A DNA stretch of 64,000 nucleotides, from contig OY282559.1 in the NCBI GenBank assembly GCA_958295665.1, positions 248,182,764-248,246,763 of the forward strand. The letters run 5' to 3'. This DNA is from Tipula vernalis. Taxonomy: Eukaryota; Arthropoda; Insecta; Diptera; Tipulidae. The translations under genes and the position numbers were made by a program. The notes under the pieces are model-generated. The model made no database searches. It worked only from the letters and a program-made list of their open reading frames with translations, and was not told where the DNA came from. Positions 57,535 to 64,000 of this stretch are shown one piece after another. Numbering within the stretch: the stretch's first letter is position 1; every line of letters begins with the position of its first letter.

Positions 57535-58084
57535 GCGATACCATATTCCCCGTAATTACTTCTTGTCGTAGACCGCTGTCAGTGGAGGCATTTGTAGAGT
57601 AATGCATCAGCTTAGGAGGCTCGAAAATGAAAGGTGCGGTAACCCATCCGAGTCAATTTTCGAGGGCTAGAAGTGCAGCTTTTATTGGCATCTGCACATG
57701 CCAGCAATGTTATATTACTTCTGCAATTTCTTTAAAGCTTGCATTAAAAATAATAAGGTAGCAGAGCTTTTTAAAGAAATTGTTGTACATAATTGCTGAC
57801 AGAGCTGCGGATGTTGGGATGGATGTTTCACAGAACAGACAATTGATTAACCCATGCCATTGCTAGACCACAAGCATCACATGCGCAAATAACTAAACCC
57901 ATCGCATGTCAATTCATGACGTTTCTTCAGCAACATTTAGTGGTGTAGTTGTCACTGAACAACCAGTTGAAGCCATTAAACCTGCCATTTTAATGGCGCA
58001 ATACTATCACTTTCAATTCATTTAAAGGCTGAAGATAACAGACTTCAATATCTTGAATAACTCCAATATTTGGTCTTCTAGTAT
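57535..58084. other. stretch without recognised gene
   Basis: No motif I can support before the endonuclease relic at 58,085. Confidence 0.35.
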
Positions 58085-58460
58085 GATTTACTATCACAAT
58101 TTTAGAGGTATAAGAACGAAAGTAAAATCTTTATATTTACCGATAAACTTATCGATACTACATTTATTGACCTAAACTTCAAAACCGAAGAGTTTTTTTC
58201 AACAAATTATATTGTTCATCGCAAATATCTGCAGAAAGACTAATATCCACAGGAGCGGGTATATCGGACAAATTTGCATCGGTTCCTATAACAATTGCCG
58301 ATTGTGATTTGGAAATCATTTTTGTTCGAATTAAATTCCAATCATTTTTCATTGCCTTTTGCGTTCCATAAGTATACTCCTTGCGATTCTAGCCATCCTC
58401 GCGATTCAATGCGAATTCGATAATGAGTGATTTTAATATACCAAATGTGAAGTATTGATG
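58085..58460 (+). pseudogene. CR1/Jockey-like LINE endonuclease relic, third copy
   Basis: IYYHNFRGIRTKVKSLYLPI (58,090-58,150) is nearly the same as the start of the endonuclease at 45.86 kb. Later readings DCDLEIIFVRIKFQSFF (58,300-58,350) and a degenerate MSDFNIPNVKY (58,422-58,457) represent the middle and GDFN blocks. Frames are broken and the catalytic Asp block is S-D-F-N. It belongs to the same LINE family as 45.3-47.3 kb. Confidence 0.6.
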
Positions 58461-59639
58461 GTAATTTTACACTCATTAGTATGAATGGTTATTAGAGATA
58501 ATATTAGGTCCGATTGTATATACATCTAAATCAAGGCTACTAAATTCAACCAATGTTTGGAGATGGAAGATCTCGACAGAAAACACTAAAATCGTTATCA
58601 ATTGATGTCGAAAGCTTTAATTTCAAACGAGTTTAGCAAATTTAAATATCTGTCAAAACCTAAACCCATTTTTATTTGTATGGGCCCTTCAGCAACCGAG
58701 AAGAAATTGTTGGATCTTTCTTAAGAAAATGTCTAATGGCAACAGGAACGATTTCTTCTGTCTCTAAAAACTACAGACCACCGTCTTTTCTTAAAAATTT
58801 TCTAGGAATATTCTGTTCTTCAAATTTGAAATGGTGGTCTACTTTAAGCTTAATCTGAGCTAACATTTATTTAATCTTGACTTTGAACTAATATTTGAAC
58901 ACCTGATAAATCTCGTGGGCCCCAATAACCGTGGGTCCTCGCGGCTGTGGGTACCTAGTTAAATCACTGTTTTGAAATTAAATTGAAAGGTTACGCTTAC
59001 ATTACACATGCATGAAAGAGTTCTAAAAAACTTGTTATGAATTAACCGTCTTGTAATGAAACTTAAAATGTAACATTTTGAAAGGTGAAACATATTTGAT
59101 TTTGTGACTTGGCGATTTGGCTAGTCCCCAAATAAACTGCTGAAACTTATTAAAACATATTTGAGGTGAACTTTCTCACAAGACATTTTCAATGAAAATG
59201 ATGTACCTCGAAGTATCGATTTCCCCTAAGTAAATGTCTTCTAAATCTTTTTCTCTATAAAGCGCGACATACATAAATTTTGTACGGCTTAATCTTAAAA
59301 ATTATGGAACCGATCTTGGTGAAACTTTCATCGCAGAAGGGGTTCCTGCTACCGAAGGTTTTAAGTTATAGTATATCAAAATCTGGTCCGTAGTTTTAGG
59401 GATTTGGCACAATTTGTAGGAACATTACAGTTGAAGCCCAGCTAGCTTTTCATTATTAAGTGAGTTGATGTTGTTTTAAAATTATAAAAATTGGCTTGGT
59501 CATTTTAACAACTAGTCTTCCGTTAATTATGCATTCTTTATGCGCAGAGTACAGATTTTTAGTGTTTATGTCAATTATAGTTAATTACAGATGAATTCCG
59601 CATACTTCTAGTCCTTTTCATAACGTTATAAACGTTTAA
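58461..59639. other. degenerate LINE-like and AT-rich DNA
   Basis: A short SSVSKNYRPPSFLKNF reading near 58,758-58,805 may be the NYRPISLL block of a LINE RT, but nothing firm follows. Confidence 0.3.
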
Positions 59640-61500
59640 AAATGAAAGTAAACTTTTTGTAAGGGCCCAAATCGATTTTTTCTCAATTTATAGAATTTAT
59701 GATAATTAGGGAATTTTTAGAAAAGGTAAAATTTGGAAAACAATTTGAGTTTGTAGAATTTATAGCACTGCTTCAGTTAAAACAGTTCCACAACACACGG
59801 AACCAACAAAATGTAAAGAATTTATAAAATTTATAGAATTTATAAAGTTTTTAGAATTTGTAAGGTTTATAGAATTTAAATAATTTAAACAATTTACAGA
59901 ATTTATAAAATTTATGGAAATTACAAAATTCATGGAATTTATAGAGTTTGAAGAAATGAAAATTTATGGAATTTGCAATGTTTTCAGAATTTAAATGATT
60001 TATACAATTTAAAGAATTTACTGAATTTTTTGCCTTATAGAATTAATAGAATTTATTGAATTTATAAAATTAGCAGAATTCAAAGAATTTAACAAATTTT
60101 TAATATTTATAGAATTGGGTAACTTTTAGAAAAAGGATAATTTTGAAAAACAATATGAATTTGTAGAATTTCTAAAATTTATAGAACTCTATCAGTCAAG
60201 CAATTTATAGAACTCATAGAATCTACAAAATTTAAAGAATTTATAAAATTCATAAAATTTATAGAATTAATAAAGCGTTTAGAATTTGTAAGGTTTATAG
60301 AGTTTAAAATTTATAGAATTGATAGAATTTATAAAATTTATGAAATTTTTTAAATTTATAGAATATATTGAATTAAAGAATTTATAAGAACTAAAGAATT
60401 TATGGGATTTGTAGAATTTAAAGAACTTACTGTTAAATTTATAGGACTTATAGAATTTAAAGGATTATTAAAGTTTACAGGATTTATCGAAATTTTGGAA
60501 CCTATAAGATTTGTACAATTCAAAAAATTTATATAATTTATAGAACAGACTTGAAACAGTTTATAGAACTCATAAAATCTACAAAATTTAAAAATTTGTA
60601 ATATTCATAAAATTTAGAGAATTTATAAGTTTAATAAAATTCGTAAAATTTAAAAAATTTATAGAGTTTATAGATATATTAAAATTTATAAAATTTGTAA
60701 AATTTATAGAATTAGCAGAATGTTTAGAATAATAGAAACTTATTTAATCTTTATTTAGACTTTATAGAATTTGTAGAATTTGCAGAATTTATAGGATTAT
60801 AAGAATTTATATCGTTTAAAAAATTCATGAATTTAAAGAATTTATATTTTATCGACAAATTCTATAAACTTTATAAAGTCTCTAAATTTTTAAAATTTTA
60901 TAAATTTTGTAAATCCTGTAAATTCTACAAATTTTAATAAGTCTAAAAATTCAGTAAGTTTCTTAAATTCTTTAAATTCAATAAATTCTTTAAATTTTTT
61001 AATTTATTGAATTTACGGTTTATAGAAACTACAGAATTTAGATAATTTGTAAAATTTATAGAATTTTAAGAATTTAGATAATTTATAAGATTTATTGAAA
61101 TTATGAAATTTGTAACATAATTAAAATTTGTAAAATTTCGGCAATTTAAAAATTTATGCAATTTATAGGACTGACAGAATTGATCAAATTTATAGAATTT
61201 ATAGTTATTAGAATTATTTAATAGAATTTTTAGAAATTTAATTTATAGGAATTAAGGAGTTTTTAAATCGAATTGGAATTTGATTAATATAAAAATATAT
61301 AGAATTTGTAGAACTTACAAAATTAAGAAATTTCTACAGAAAGATTGAATTAATAGAATTTATAAAATTTAAAGAATTTGTAAAAATTTATAGCATTCAC
61401 AGAATTTGGTTATATGTATAAATTATGAAATTTTTAGAAACAGTAAATTTTGGAGAATTTGTGTAATTTATTATAGAATTTATGGAAATTATAATATTTA
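59640..61500. repeat. degenerate satellite, 9-10 bp unit (AGAATTTATA)
   Basis: About 1.9 kb built almost wholly of variants of TTTATAGAA/AAATTTATAG. A higher-order unit of about 410 bp is visible: a TTTTAGAAAAGG...TTTGTAGAATTT block at 59,714 recurs at 60,124, with neighbouring ATAGAACTCATAGAATCTAC segments recurring near 60,205 and 60,560. Between about 60,845 and 61,010 the polarity flips (AAATTCTATAAACTTTATAA) and then returns. There is no coding capacity. Confidence 0.85.
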
Positions 61501-63750
61501 TATTTTTTTTTTGCAAATTTTACCGCTGTCAGTGCAGACTTTCAAATTTTTAAATGCATTTTTGCGTAGATGTTTCTCATTTTTAGCATAAACATCCCGG
61601 CTATCCGAAAAAAGAAAACTATTTACAGTACCATTGTAAATAGTTTTTATTTTTGTCTCATTATATTTGCGTCTATGGGTTGGTTTTCATTAAGTTTTTT
61701 GATTTAGTGAATATAATTCGCTAAATCAGTACGTTTGTACTTGACACTCTGTATGAAGTAGAAAATGTATTTTTGTAGTTTGGTACCAATACAATGAGCT
61801 CAAGAAAAGTTCTCATTTTTTATTCAGGGTTATACGAACTTTGTATAACTCTTGGGGTAAAGTATGGGGGGAATGGTATTTTTGCTTTTTTTTGGGTAGA
61901 AAATGTTATCAATGTCATTTTCACTAATATATTTGTATCTATAAAAAGCCAAAAATATATTTTATCACCAAATACTTCTAATTTATTTAATTTTGTTCGA
62001 AAGTATGTAGGGTCCAAATGGGCCCCAAATGATCTGCAACAAGATATTTTTATCATTTTCTAATTAAGGTTAAAATCTCCTTTTATGATCCCTCCCTTGT
62101 TTCTTTTCTAAGCACACATTATGCATAAAATTCCTAAATCTCAGGATTAATGTAAGCTATCTACACCGCAACAGCAAAGTAACAGGTAGAGTACAAATCA
62201 ACCTAAATGACACTAAGGCCACATCTCTTCATACTTTAAGTGGAAAACATAACCCCATGTGCTGTCATTTTAATTATAATATGTCTCATTAAATTATTAA
62301 GTAGTTTAGAGTTCACAAATGGTGATAAACGAGCAACTCTTATAGAGCTGAATATCAGCGAAGGAAGCCAGGGAGTTTTAATGGTGTCAACCTATCACGT
62401 AGGTGAGTAAATAGTTGGGTACCATCAACACACTAAAGAATCTCATCGAGTATTGCTACATCATGTAATGTGACGCAACCGACCACAATACGCCGGCCGA
62501 ATCACCTAAGTTGACCCAATTAAATATTTCGAATCTACATATCTCGTAAATAAACGTTTTTAGAATAAAAATTTTCGAAAGAAAGTTCTTTGTTCTTAAC
62601 GGAAACGTATTTAAACTATTTTAGATAATAAGTTCAATGTTATTTTTTTTTCATACAATGAATGTGACCTTGACATGCAATTAAAAAGTCATCGAAAACC
62701 TACTAGAAAAAATATAGTTTTAAATCAAGATATGTTTATGATTGCCGAGAGTTAAAAAGCTTATAGAATGTATTAAATAATTAAATGGGAAGGCTATTGT
62801 AAGGGTCTTAAAATCTTAAAAAGATGCCTTGACGGAACCGAGATTTCGGAAAGTTAAGGAAGACTACAAGGAGAGTGAATTCAATAGAGTGGTATGGTCT
62901 GACAAACGGAAAAGCCTATGGAAACGTTGTTCCTGTTAATTTTTTATGTGCAGGAAGTTTACAGAGGACATGAAGAGAGTGGAGTATTCGCTTATGTCTT
63001 TTAAATCCTACGTCACTTGAACGCGATGGAGCAGTTCCCGTACTCCTTCAAAAGGGAAGGAACAGATTAAAACTGCCCTTATCCAAACTATTCTATTAGT
63101 TTCTAAGTCGAAAAGCAAGTTCCAAGTTATTTATTAGTATTATTGATAATACCTTTGCCAGTCGTTGTCTCAAATAACGTAGTAACATCTAAAAAATAAC
63201 CCTGAAATGAATCGTTAGTTGCGTCATTTCACATTTAATGTCAGGCTTTTCTTAATTAAGAGGGCTTAATGTTGCTTAATCCTATTGTTTCTCTGCTAAA
63301 TCTGTTGGCGTGGTCAAAGACTAAAGTATTTTAGAACTAAGTCATTATTCATTATTGCAACTCTTGCGCCCTATAGATATTTTAGGTCTATTAAATGTGA
63401 GAAATGGAGTTTTGGCTAGACATAATAAATTGTTGTTAAAATACGTATTTTGTACAGCCTGTGTCGTTTCGTGAATTTCATCTATATAAACAATCCATCG
63501 AATATTTATATCTAATTCGGAACTCTAAAAAAAGACGTAACAACACACGATACAAATATATTGTTATTAATCGCTTGTTGTTGTTGGTATTATCAAAATA
63601 AAAATTAAACAACATAAAAAACATACAGCAGCAACAACACTTCACAAATATACCGAGCAAAAAAAAAACAAAAACAAAAAATTTTCACAGTTTTCTCCTT
63701 CAGTAGATTTTCATTCAGTAGATTTTCTTACACAACATATACAAAAAAAA
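61501..63750. other. AT-rich stretch without supported gene
   Basis: No exon or mobile-element domain I can support. The end (63,440-63,750) becomes rich in CAACAA and poly-A runs, like the upstream region of a fly gene. Confidence 0.4.
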
Positions 63751-63757
63751 AAAAAAA

Positions 63758-63794
63758 AATCAGTTTTAATTCTGACTCCGAGCTGTACGGTTCA
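63758..63794 (+). promoter_or_regulatory. candidate Inr/DPE core promoter
   Basis: TCAGTT at 63,760-63,765 matches the fly initiator TCAKTY with +1 at A63,762. At exactly +28 to +32 (63,789-63,793) GGTTC matches the DPE consensus RGWYV. No TATA box is seen about 30 bases upstream, which fits a DPE promoter. The downstream DNA (to 64,000) resembles a 5' UTR, with no ATG-led coding frame before the window ends. Confidence 0.4.
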
Positions 63795-63910
63795 GATTAT
63801 TCGAATCTATTCTACTATAATTTACTAGTTTTTATTGTCGTTTAATTTAATTTAAATTATCTTTTATTTTTTTAATTTTCTTTTCATAATAATTTTTTAA
63901 TATTAAATTT

Positions 63911-63934
63911 ATTAAAAAAAAAAAAAAAAAAAAA
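63911..63934. repeat. poly-A run
   Basis: A homopolymer of about 20 A, in the putative 5' UTR region. Confidence 0.9.
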
Positions 63935-64000
63935 GTTTAGTCGCTTGTGAATTGTGAATCAAAATAATTTTCTCAGTGTTGTGTGATCATAAATTCGATA

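Noticed and set aside
62790..63080. Possible Tc1-like transposase fragment with a VVWSDK-like reading
   Set aside because: Only one short block resembles the family and the following blocks are missing.

Overview
This window looks like gene-poor, AT-rich chromosomal DNA from an insect, most likely a brachyceran fly. The grounds are the transposon families present (mariner, Tc1, piggyBac, Ty3/gypsy of the CsRn1 type, CR1/Jockey-like and R1/LOA/I-like LINEs, tRNA-derived SINEs), short introns of about 73 bases, CAG|GTAAGT splice sites and an Inr/DPE-type promoter. I cannot name the species. No rRNA, functional tRNA, CRISPR or bacterial-type gene was found.

Region by region. 0-11 kb: a mariner relic with both TIRs that carries a SINE, a piggyBac transposase relic, one possible host exon (4,056-4,144), a second SINE head, an antisense LINE reverse transcriptase relic (7.5-8.4 kb) and featureless AT-rich DNA. 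10.4-15.0 kb: a minus-strand Ty3/gypsy element of the CsRn1/Kabuki type, with 3' LTR, pol and part of gag, broken by frameshifts. 15.7-17.35 kb: an odd field of short motifs in both orientations. 17.5-20.2 kb: a second mariner-like transposase split by a SINE with a 12-bp target duplication, and two Tc1-like relics. 21,253-21,429: the best host coding segment, a first exon on the minus strand ending in a perfect splice donor, so the DNA to its left may be intron. 22.5-31.3 kb: nested TIR elements, one of which encloses an intron-containing piece of a Cullin-2 gene. 31.3-50.5 kb: relics of a Ty3/gypsy element and several LINEs, a short remnant of a viral-type SF1 helicase and a candidate 48-residue membrane micropeptide. 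53-57.4 kb: a LINE 3' half with a good RNase H domain and a gag fragment, between inverted copies of a terminal sequence. 58 kb: another endonuclease relic. 59.6-61.5 kb: a degenerate satellite. 63.76 kb: a candidate plus-strand core promoter, perhaps the start of the next gene.

Almost all protein-coding signal comes from decayed mobile elements; they do not form a pathway. The host parts are regulatory or partial: one first exon, one possible internal exon, one micropeptide candidate and one promoter. The relics carry a readable insertion history, because several elements can be compared with their own uninterrupted copies inside the window.
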